NCBI GenBank assembly: GCA_022577435.1
Contig: JAKOON010000010.1
Span: 18,394,024 to 18,458,023, forward strand
Source: Embiotoca jacksoni
Taxonomy: Eukaryota; Chordata; Actinopteri; Embiotocidae
Reading direction: 5' to 3'
Length of the DNA: 64,000 nt
The translations under genes were made by a program, and so were the position numbers. Each line of letters starts with the position of its first letter. The first letter of the stretch is position 1. Below are positions 36,218 to 48,200 of the stretch, in pieces. The notes beneath the pieces were generated by a model, which ran no database searches, was not told the origin of the DNA, and was given only the letters and a program-made list of their open reading frames with translations.

Positions 36218-39200
36218 TTTACCTCAGGTCCATCCAATCGCTCCAACTCTGTGTCATCTCTGGACCTGGAGGGAGAGTCTGTTTCTGAGCTTGGAGCCGG
36301 ACCATCAGGAAGTAACGGGGTGGAGGCTCTACAGCTTTTGGAGCATGAACAGGGTGTGTTCATTTCTGAATGTTACCAAAAAGTTGAATTGAATAGGAAT
36401 TCATATAAATACATATATGCAGCTATAGCAGTTTTGTAAACAAATGAAAGACGCGTGAGATTATAGGTGAAAGATAAGCAGGCTCAGGCTAACATATGGT
36501 ATGTCTCCTTCAGCCACTACACAGGACAACCTGGATGACAAATTGCGCAAGTTTGAGATCAGGGATATGATGGGTCTGACAGACGATCGGGACATCTCTG
36601 AAACGGTCAGCGAAACCTGGAGCACTGATGTGCTCGGCAGTGACTTTGACCCCAATATGGATGAAGATCGGCTACAGGAAATAGCAGGTAGGCCATGGTT
36701 TAGTTACCTGTGTTTGACATTTACTTCTGCATCAGTATGCAAATTAATGGATGTACACAGCCCGTGTGATCATTTCACATTTTGTGTGATGAATTTGCTG
36801 AGCACACGAACCTTCTCTGACTGTCTATTAAGGAGATTTAGGAAAATGTCATCACCTTGTGGTATAAGGTTGAAATAGCATCAAAAGGCACATCTTCACT
36901 TCAGCTCAGCTTCTACAAAGATATGCCCCATGCAGGGCAGCTGTAATACATTTTTCTGTTTCAGTTCTCTGCTTTAAGAACTATATGTAATTACATTTAA
37001 ATAGTATCTATTATGAGTTGTTTTGTTACCCAATTGTGCTGTAATTAATAAATCTGGCCAGTGAGTCTACTTTCAGTTTTTAACAAATGGTTCAATGCAG
37101 TGCTTTTTATCTTGCATTTTATTTTGAAGGTGTGAAATGTATCTTTTTGAGTTGCAAATTCAATGTTAAAGCTGTAATGCAATTTTCTGTCTTAAGTTTA
37201 AACTAGACTTAGTTAGAGTCACAGAATTTATACATTTGCAATTCAAGACACTGGTTAATTGACGGTAATAGTTTGCTTCAGATTGTAGACTGAAGTTTGT
37301 AGATATAGAAAAATGCTAATATAATAGTTTAGATGTTACTGAAAGAGATTCCTAAATTTGTATCTTTCCATTCAAGAATAAACTAGTGGAGTTGACACAT
37401 TCAATGGAAATAGAAAATAGAGTCTATGGGGCAAAACAAGTTATTTTCAATATGAAGTTAATTTGGCACCTTCAGTATATTGTGGAGGGAAAGTTCAGCC
37501 GGTGCACTCTGTAAAGCCCAAACTGGGACCGTAAAGCTCAGATTGTAAAAATAATGGGTTAATCTAACGTGAAACCAGCTGTAGACAGAACATTTAAGTC
37601 TTGGTATTATTCAGAGCAACATTTTCCTGTCTCCTTTGCCTCGCAGTCTTTTTGCTCACATCCTACCTCCTGCCCATCTCTCTCCATCCCGCTCTCTCTC
37701 TGACATTCACTCAGTCCCTGCAGTCTTATTGACCTTGGTTCCTTCTCATTTGCATCCACCATTTTTCATTCTTCGGAATATGGCGTTGGGGGACTTTTCC
37801 ATCATTAAGTGAATTTACAGCGATTTCCTTATGTGTTTTCTCCAAGGGATTGGGTTATGAGATGCACATTAAATATCCATTAATACCTCATTATCCCACT
37901 GATAAGATTACCATGATAATGAGGCAGAAATTCTAATTGTTTCACTTCTTGTTGTGCCACTCATTTAATCATCCACCTGAAAGACAAGTACTCTGCGCCC
38001 CTACCTTGAAGACTGTAAACATGGACAGCGGGATAGAGCTCTCCCACTGCCAACGAGAGCCCTGCCCCCGCCAACAGCAGTACACACTGTTGCCTGGGTG
38101 CTGGCATGCTTGCATGTTCATGGCGCGCGTGTGCCATGAAGTGGAAGTATTACGTACCAGGGGGTGCAGCTACCAAAGGTTGACTTTTTGATCATCAGCC
38201 TTGGACACTGTCTCCCACTCACACCTGCTCGCTCCCCCCCCCCCCCCCCCCCCCCCCCCATTACTCCTCTGCATTCTTCCACCTTGTTAAGCTGCGACTT
38301 CCCAAATGGAGATGGAGGAACACTGTGCTGAGGACTTTGTGGGAGGGTGGACAAAACAGTAATTTGGTTGTGAATAATGCTAGGCTTAATCAACTGCTCA
38401 AAGTCACGGCCCTGGAGGCCGGGGACGGGGTGAGATATTACCATTAACCTCTGACCTTTGGCACAGTGGTGGATGTGCCTGTGGGTCCCAGCATGAAATG
38501 CACGTGACCTCTCTGTGTCTCGGTATGCAAAGCTCACTGTCTCAGAACCCCCCCACCCCCTCAACGAGTTGGTGGTTTATCTAATATTTTTGCTTATCTC
38601 AGGCCATTTTTGAGTCAAGCCTGAAGGTGTAAAAGTGATGAAACAGTTTGATTTTTAATTAAGATGCACCACATGAAATCAGTACATTAGGTATGTCCTG
38701 AATGTTGAAAATAATGCCTCATATATTGATTCACCAAGAGAAATGAATGCATTACTCATTCATTAAAGTATTGGCAAAAATGTCAGACATTTGCTGATTC
38801 TATCCTTTCTCTGTTTATACAGTGTGTGTGTGTGTGTGTATATATATGTGATTATCTTTATGTTTTAACTGTCAGACAAAACGACCAACTTCAGGAAAGC
38901 ACTTTTGTTAATTGAACAACTTAATGATGGATCAGTTTAATGAAAGTTTTCATTAGTCACATTTAAATTGTTGTAGGATGGAGCATTAAATCTGAGCATC
39001 AATGTAAACAATTCTCAATTTCCTATGTTGCTCATATTTAAATTCTGAATAATTTGCGACTTTGCGACTGTAGAGGTGACTTCTTGCTAGTCCAACACTT
39101 TCTGATACAAAAACAAAAGCTGTTTCACGCCGCTGAAGGAAGTTAACTTTTTGTCTCTGTCTCTTTCTCTGTTGTCAGGGGCAGCTGCAGAGAACATGCT

Positions 39201-42200
39201 CGGCAGCCTGCTGTGTCTTCCTGGCTCGGGTTCAGTTCTGCTGGACCCCTACGGCTCCACCATCTCGGAGACCACGAGCGAGGCCTGGAGCGTGGAGGTC
39301 CTACCCAGCGACTCAGGTGGGGACTTATTCTCTTGATTTTTATTCTTCATCTATACGACAGTCTTCAATGTATGTATGTTTGCTTGCACATGTGTGCATA
39401 TTTCTGGATGCATTTTTAGGTTTCTGCAGTATACTGGGGGCTGGGACACCAGGTGTGTTTGCACTGCATTCCATACCAAAAATGTGTGCATGCATCTGTC
39501 ATCATATTTGTGTGCACTTGCCTGTCTTTCAGGGCAGATCTGCCTGTGCCAGTAAAAGGCAGCTTAGGGTTTCCTTAGAGGGCCCACCAGGTGTGTTTGC
39601 ACCTGTGGTAGAGCAGTGGGGAGAGAAGCACAAGGACAGCAGCTGTCCTCAGTCAGTTTACATGGTGTCAGTTCTTTATTTGGCTAGACTTGCATGATAT
39701 TGCTCTGAGACTGCCATGTACATTTTGTTGTGTTACGCCAGTAACCACTCAGGGATCAGTTACCATTGTTGTGTTGCATAAATACAAATTCATTCTTATA
39801 AATTACAGATTATTCTTTCACTGTTCTTGCAAATTGAACATACACACGAAACCTTTTTTTTTTTTTTTTTTTATGAGATTACCTGCTTGACTCCCCCCTT
39901 TTGAAAACCAGTGTTTTGTGAAAGTCAATAGAGAGCTTTATTAACAGTGTTAAGTGTTTCTTTGAAAAGCTTGGGTCTTATGTTAATTGGAGTAGTACAC
40001 CATTTCAATATGTGCAGTGCAGAAATGACATGCATGAGTGTCTTGATTGCTTTTTGTTCCGTTTGCTGCCCCTGTTCTGCTCGATAATAGCGTGATCGCA
40101 GGCTTGCTTCAAGTAGAGTGCTTGTTTCATGGCTAGGCAGCAGAAAACTACACTCCGAAGAGCACTTTACCAACACATTATTACTAACGAGCATGCAAAT
40201 GAGTACTGCTGTTAGTATGGAGCCTCTGGGTTTCGACCCAACAGCTCCATTGGGTAGCCAAAGAATTGGCCGCACCAGCTTTCCGGTTTGGATTGGCAGT
40301 TATAAGACATGATAATGTATGCTTTGTTTGATTTCTTGCATATGTGCAAACTCTGTTTACTAATAATCACAACAGAGTAGGTGGTGGAATTAAAGAGTGA
40401 CCATCATCTGTAGCAAAGTGCCATCAGTACAGCAGGTTTTGAGTTTAATTTTAAACATATCAAGCGAGAAAAGTACAAAGTCTAGCTTCACATATATTTT
40501 TCATGAAGAAAGATCTTTTTCTTTTCTTTCTTTTTCCTTTTGGGTTGATCTGCAGAAGCTCCAGACCTGAAGCAGGAGGAGCGTCTGCAGGAGCTGGAGA
40601 GCTGCTCTGGCGTTGGCAGCACCTCAGACGACACCGAGGTCAGAGAAGTCAGCTCGAGACCCAGCACACCAGGCCTCAGTGTTGTCTCAGGTATAAATCG
40701 AACTACTCCATCTCTCCCCCACCTTCTCTTACAACTACTTTGTCTGCCTGTGTTTTCTCTCTCCAAAACTATCAGTTCTATTTCTGTGTTTGACTCCATA
40801 GTCCTTTTTGTCTGTTGGAAAGTCATTAATGGGCCTGCATTGTTAAATAACTTTTGTTTCTCACTCTCCTTGCCACTTTGTGGAGCGGTCATGTGGCTGG
40901 GAGGGTTTTTAACCAACATAGTGGGATCAGTGTGAATTTTTCTGTATTACACTGAGGTTAATGCTGGTTGTCTTGTCCGTGGGCTCAGGTGGACGTGCTA
41001 TGTTGACGTGCATGAAGTAGTATCCTACATTAAAAAGCCAGCGGTGACGTTCCTGGCTCAGCTCACAGGAAAACGTCCCACGGGATCCCACCGATGGATA
41101 GTCTGCTTCTGATGATCACTCTTATTTGTGTCTTTCCCTTAACCCATGGGAGCTTACGCTACCAATTTAGAGTTCCCAGTGGGTTCCCATCTCAGAGAGA
41201 CCATACAGCATAGTCTAAAGAGAAAAATATCCTCTTTTGTTTCAAAACCACTGCACATGCAGGCTTAGTTTTTTGGCTGCTGCCAAGCTCAAACATCTCA
41301 ATGTAGAAGTGATATTGAGTCACCTTTGTCCTCAATGTCAACACAACTGTTCCTTTTGTGTGTGGGTGCCACAGGTATCAGCGCAACCTCGGAAGATATC
41401 CCCAACAAGATCGAGGACCTGCGGTCAGAGTGCAGCTCGGACTTTGGAGGGAAGGACTCTGTGACCAGTCCAGATGGGGAGGAGTCAGGCCACGGTAGGA
41501 GAGTGTCACATCCCCACCAGGCTGAGCCATCAGTCTAGTGTCTATCTGCTCAAAACAGCATCAGCCAGCGCCATCTATCCCTGTCACTTCTGCAGCTGCC
41601 ACCAAACTAAATCACTGTTTTCTCTCTCAAATGGTGACTGTTACTTAAAGTTACACTGAAGGGTTAAATATTCTTTGTTAGTTTGGCTGGGGAGTCATTA
41701 TCTTTTTAAATGCCATAAACATGTTTTTAAATAACATGAACATGCATACGTATATTAGCGGCTGATTTAGTAAAGGCTGTTAATTGTCTAATACTCTTGT
41801 GTTTTTGCAGGAGCACACCATCTGACATCTCCCCCTTCACAGGCTGATTCCTTACTGGCCATGTTTGATCCCCTTTCCTCTGGTGAAGGTAATTTGCACT
41901 CCCAGAATGCACTGCAGCCAATGAGTGCGAACAATGAGTATCATTAAATCCCTGCTCTAATGTCGTGGAGTCGCAGAACAGCTTGACATGTGCGAAATTA
42001 ACCAAAAATGTACCTGTACCCCTCACCACAATAACTGGACATATTATTATAAGTGCAAAGTGAAATGTCACTTAATTTGGCTCATTTAGTATCCTAAATT
42101 ATTCTTTGGAGTTTTCCCTCTCCTGTGCATTTTGCTTGTAGTACAGGTGGAAATGTGTGGGGGAACAATGTTAGTGGCTGTGTGTCTGTGGCAAGGTGAA

Positions 42201-45200
42201 GGGATGACAGGTTGAGAGACCTCACCCCAGGCTCTTTGGCACTGTCCCCTTGTCCCACTGTGCACATGGCACAAGGCTGCCATTGGAAGCTTTTCAGGAG
42301 AGAGTCTACCCTTGGAACAGGTGGCCTACCTACACCTAGGGCTCATCTCCCACCAACATTTCTCTTTAGCACTCTCCCCCACATTTTAGTTTTTTTTTCT
42401 GTTTAGCAGCTATTCTTAAGAAACAGGTGAGATGTTACGGTACAGAACAACATTACTTCTTAATAAATCTGTTTGAAGAATTGTATTCGAATATGTAAGG
42501 CTTTTAAAATAGTTAAACACAAATATTATAAGCACAGATTAATGAACACAAACTTAAACATGAAAGAGAATATAATAAAGAACTAATACAAAGTGCACAG
42601 GGGATGCATGAATATTGTCCAGTTTTATTCAGTAAAATGGTATAGATTTTCTTTATTTTCTGCTTTATTACCTCAGGCTCCACTGGAACAATAGTGAGGC
42701 CCAAAGTGCACTATGCCAGGCCCCCTCACCCTCCACCTGATCCTCCCATCCCCGAAGCCAGTGCCCTGGGGCAGGAGCCTCGCCACTCTCTTTTCACGCC
42801 CCACTGCTTGGCCCAGGCCGAGCTGGAGCACACCAAGCAGCGGCACTCCTTCCCCGACAGGCTGGTCCGCAGCCGCAGCTCTGACATCGTGTGCCCGGGC
42901 CGCCGGCCCACGAGTGACCCCGGCCTTAACCGGCGGGTAGCAGTTGAAGAGCGTGACCCTGCCGGGGCCTTCGCCTTAGGACCATCCTCATCACCCAGCA
43001 AGGACTCCCTGAAAGGAGAGGTAACCAGCTGTAGTGGTGCTCTGGATTAATGTCATAGACAGTTTTGGTTTTCAGTAATAACTCCTTACGAACAGCCCAA
43101 AAAAAAAGATTATAATAACAATTTCTTTCATTGGAAGATAGTTTAGTAACAGCTGAATCTGACAGTGCAAAATTATAATGTGTTAATTTCCATTCAAAGG
43201 TTGAGGACAGGAAAGACAGTGACGATGAGAAGTCTGATCGCAACAGACCGTGGTGGAAGAAACGTTTCGTGTCAGCCATTCCCAAAGGTAAGGAAACGGG
43301 CCACTTGGTCATTTTAAGCATGCCCTCTCTTCTAAACTGAGAAATGAACTTGTGTTCATTTAAAAGTGATCTGTTTGATTGCAGTGCGCCTTTATTTTTT
43401 GTATTCCTGGAAAAAATATAGTTCTCTTAATCACAACTGACAGGAAATATCACACTTTAAAGAGCAGAGCTAAAACCAATTTATAACGTGAGAAAGAGAA
43501 TGATTATCCATGTTGTCCACTGCTTTGCTGATGTTCCAGTTGGAAAATGATGTTTCTTGTTGTTTGAAGTTACTCCAGAGATGTGTCCAGCCCTTTTTCT
43601 CTCAGGTCTCACTTGCTGCAGATTTATATAGACTTTTCAAAGCTAATCAGTCATCAGAGGAGCTATAGCTGTGTAGATTGTATGGCTGTAGCCTCCCAGC
43701 AGTGCTGTCAGCCAGCGGCTAATGGTCATTAGATAGACCTCTCTGTCATCAGCACTGATAAATGACACATCTCGTGTTGCAGTTCTACTCTAGAACCATC
43801 TCTCATACATCTGTCTGGGAAATAATGAGCTGTGCCCACACAGACTGACTGCTTATTACTCTTTGAGATAATGATATTTCTTAAGTAAACATCAAATTGA
43901 TATTCATAAAATGGAGGACTGTGTTCACATGAAAAAGTAGAGCGCCGCGACGCCTCAACCGCCACTCTGCTGCCAAATCTCTGTAGAGTCCATTGTGTTT
44001 GTCCTGTTGCTCTGCATGGTGACGCACAGTCAGCTGTCCCACAGAGCAGCGGCAGCCTGTGCTTGAAAGGCCAACCCTGTCTGTTGTGTTCCTCACAGTG
44101 CTGTATTGGACGGCTGAGAGTGATGTCCCAGGTAACGCTTCCATGCTGTTGTCATTGAGCTAGCTTTACTGCTGGAGCCAGCGGCTGCGTGCCATACTGC
44201 TTTGTAGATGCTGCCTTAGGGCTGTAGAGCTGTGATGTGACATGGTGTATCCTGAGTTCACATGCTCCTCACACTCCTCATCCATGCATCTGTTTTATCA
44301 CTCCCTCTTCTGTTTTTGGCTACATTACCATTTTACTGTAAGGAGAATACAGAATATCAATGTAGATACTTCACTCAGTGTTTCCTGCGTGTGTCATCAA
44401 GTTATAGCCTCTGTAGCTCTCTTGTTTGTCTTGTTGTCACCTTTGTGTTAAAAGAAAAATACACGTTTTATAAAGACTGAACCTTTGTGATATTCTGCTA
44501 TGAACCAAAGGTTTCATTTATCATTTTACAGTTATTTTGCCTTTTTCGCAGTAAAGTTCAACACGAGACTTTGATGCTGTATTGATGCCATACATCACAC
44601 AGAGTTTTTCACCTCAATACAACCCATAAAAAAAAAGTTCCAAAAATGTCTCAAAATGGCTGTCAACATGTGACTCACGATCAGTCTGTCATCAGGTTAT
44701 TGTGAACGTGGTGTTACTCCACCCAAGTCAGTCATCACACGTGTCTCCTTCACAGCTCCAATTGCAGCATTCAGGAAAAGGGACAAACAGGAGAAAGATG
44801 ACATTGCCCAGGAGCGAATCCCACAAGGTCAGTGCTGGTTGTTGTTTTTTTTAAACTCCTGATTGGCTGAAACAGATCCACCAGGTTTGGTTTGGTTTTT
44901 AATGCAACCTGTTTGTCGGTGGGTGGTTTGTCAGATGACCCACTGCCCAGACACAGCTCTCAAACCCAGGCAGCCGAAGACATCCTGGACAAGTACAGGA
45001 ACATCAAGAGAATCAGCCCAGGTGATGGAGCCACAGCTGGAGCCTCCTATGATGGTACAGGAGGTCAGGAAAAATACCGCCACGTATGCTCATAACATAA
45101 ACTTGCAGCAGACAAAGTAGAGAATTTTCTCTTTTTTTGGTGTTTATTTCCACAGATCTTTGTGCTGAGGACAGCGTACATGACTCTCCAAGAGAAGACA

Positions 45201-48200
45201 CTCTGCAGAACATTTCCACAGATGACCTCCCAGACTCAGCCAGCCAGACGGCGCAGCAGCATGACTCCAAGTTCTCCTTCAGGTCTCGCGTTCACAATCC
45301 TGCAAAATACCACAGAACTCATTTTTACAAACACTCAACACTTTCCAGTTTTCTTTGCTTACGTTGCTCGGTCATTGCTGTTGATTAGAAATGGATTTTT
45401 TTGTTGTTTTGGTCTTTCAGTGATGCAAAGAAGAAGTTGAGGTTGGCTTTGTGCGCAGCAGACTCAGTGGCTCTCCCCATCATGGCTCCTGCAACCACAC
45501 GGAATGGACTGCCTGATCACATGGATTCTGAAGGTAGGAATCCTTAAGCATCTACATGCATCCTATATTAGTACTTGGGTTTATTTTTTCACTTGCTCTA
45601 TGCTGAACTGAATAAGTATCAAAGGCCCTTTTGCTTTATTTTTTTTCTGAGAAGAGGGGCCTTTTTTCCCTAACAATCTTTTTTGGAAACAGAAAGGTGC
45701 ATTTAAGGTTAAATCATTTCATCTGCCGCTGGCCTGTCCTGAACAGATATGAATTCCTCTGTAGTGACGAAGTAATAGAGATAACATGAAATCATTATGG
45801 CAAACAATTATTGGAAAACTGTTTTTTTGGTAAATCACATTTAACAAAAATTTAAAAAGTGTATTAAGTTAGAACTGTTGTAAAACTTGCCTACTAGAGT
45901 GCAGTTATCTTTGCCACATGTCTCCATAGGGAGCATGCTCTAATGTTGGCAAACGTCCAACCTGCTGAAAGTGTCCTTAAGCAAGACACCAAATCTGTAC
46001 CACCTTCACCTTCTGAGTCACCTTCGAAGGTTTGGGGCAAGGTTGAAAGAGAATTCCCATATGGTGTCAGTGAAATATCACATTAGTAACCATCATACAT
46101 GTGTAGTCACATTGATTAATATTGGCCTATCTTTTTATCTGATGCTTCACAAAATAAAGGTGGACCACCTTCACATCCTGAAGTAGGACAATAGCAGGCA
46201 GAAACACGAGAGCCTATTAGGTTATGGTAAAACTATAAGACTCCATCTTCGAGGCAATCAGTCACATTGTCACGTGGAGATGGCAGTTTGATTGGATTAC
46301 AGCGACCAGGCGTTCCTTTGTGAGCAGGGAGCAGCTTTGTCCAACCTGTCTCTCTGTTGTCCTGTCTCTCAGACAATGAGATCGTCTGCTTCCTGAAGGT
46401 CCAGCTAGCTGAGGCCATCAACCTTCAGGATAAGAACCAGATGGCCCAGATCCAGGAGACCACGCGCTGTGTGAGCCGCTTCGATCCTCGCACCTGCAGG
46501 AAGCTGCTGGCTGCCATCGCGGACGATTACAGGTAAATATTCAGGCCTGGAGAGATGAGGTGAGCTCACTTAGGGGAACCTCATGGATCATTTAATTTAT
46601 CTCATCTTGGTTCAGTACTTAATTATAGGAAGCTACAGAGATGTAGCAGGGAGCACAATGAAAATATTTAAATACAAATTCTCATGTATGTTTCCTTTAG
46701 AAAGCGGGCACCATACATAGCTTACCTGACCAGGTGTCGTCAGGGTCTGCAGACCTCTCAGGCCCATTTAGAAAGGCTCCTCCAGAGGGTGCTGAGAGAC
46801 AAGGAGGTGGCGAACCGCTACTTCACCACAGTCTGTGTCCGGCTGCTTCTTGAACATATGGAGTCCAAGATGCTTGACTTCATTAAAGGTACTTCAACAT
46901 TTTCACAATCAGTGTGACTGGACTACGGCTGAGCTTATTGACCTGCCAACCTCCACGGTACAGATTCCTGATCTTGCTGCCATCCTATTTTCTGCATTTT
47001 ATAGTATTTCTATTTTATTTTTTTTTACAAGATTTACAATGCTTTTCTCAATATTTCCTCTGAGATAACAAAAAAAATAGGTGGTGACAACCCTTAAAAA
47101 AAAAATAGACGGTTTAATATTTAATCATAAAATGTTTCGTATTGTCAGCTAACGTTGCATTTCTAAATGTTTTGGCATACCTATGAGTTGTGTATTTCCA
47201 GACATTGGATATGCAGTCTATACACAATATCAAGCACAGCGTATTGTCATTGAATCATACACTATATCTGGTTGGAGGGTTAAATTTGTTGCTCCCCTCC
47301 AGCGTTCCAGGGGTGCACAGCATCTGATGACAAGACAGCAGCAGTGGAGGATTTTCTGCGCTACTTGTACGGTGCCATGGCCCGTGATGCCATTTGGCAG
47401 TATGCGAGCGAGGACCAGCTGCAGGATGCCCAGATGGCTATCGAGCGCAGCGTTATGAACCGCATCTTTAAACTGGCTTTCTACCCCAATCAGGATGGAG
47501 ATATTCTCAGAGACCAGTGAGTAGCTGAAGTGTGCCGAACAAAGTGCTTCACTAGGCAGTATTGGATTTTTTACTGTTCGGAAGATTTAAAACTGAAACT
47601 TTGTGGAGACAGCAGAGCACTGCTCTTTTATATCTTGGCATGCATACAAATTCACAGAGGCTTTTCTGTCCTGGTGTAAAAATCCACTTACTTTTACACA
47701 GCATAGGACACCTACATTTTAATACTTCAGTATAACTAAATTCCATCATGTTGTTTTTTTTTTAGCTGCTAACATTAGCTAGGCATTTCTGTAGTGTAAT
47801 TTTGCTGTATTGTCTTTTAAACCAAGTTTAACCGACTTGATCTCTCAATAGGACTTGTCATCTTCAGATGGAACTTAATGACATTCATATTTAGGTTGAT
47901 ATCTAATGTATGAACAGCTGCATTGTTGGATGGCACATAATGTGTACTCCGCTGTCTTAAACCGAGTTGTTTTGTCGCCCTCAGGCTTTTCCATGAACAT
48001 ATCCAGCGGCTCTCAAAAGTTGTGACGGCAAATCATAAAGCTCTTCAAATCCCAGAGGTATCATTGAATCGTCTCTCTTTTTCCATTACTTCCACGCATT
48101 CATGGGGAAGGAAGAGGTTTATTAGTACTCTTTTCTGGTTGTAGGTTTACCTGAAGGAAACTCCCTGGCCCTCTGCGCAGTCTGAGATTAGGACCATTAA

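Noticed and set aside
36124..36439. Frames of repeated Cys-Val or His-Thr codons at the TG tract (also at 14.9, 21.4, 50.2 and 55.4 kb)
   Set aside because: They are translations of dinucleotide microsatellites.
41495..41810. Search for the optional human GAPVD1 exon starting DFLYILQPK
   Set aside because: No similar reading frame is present in this 316-nt intron.
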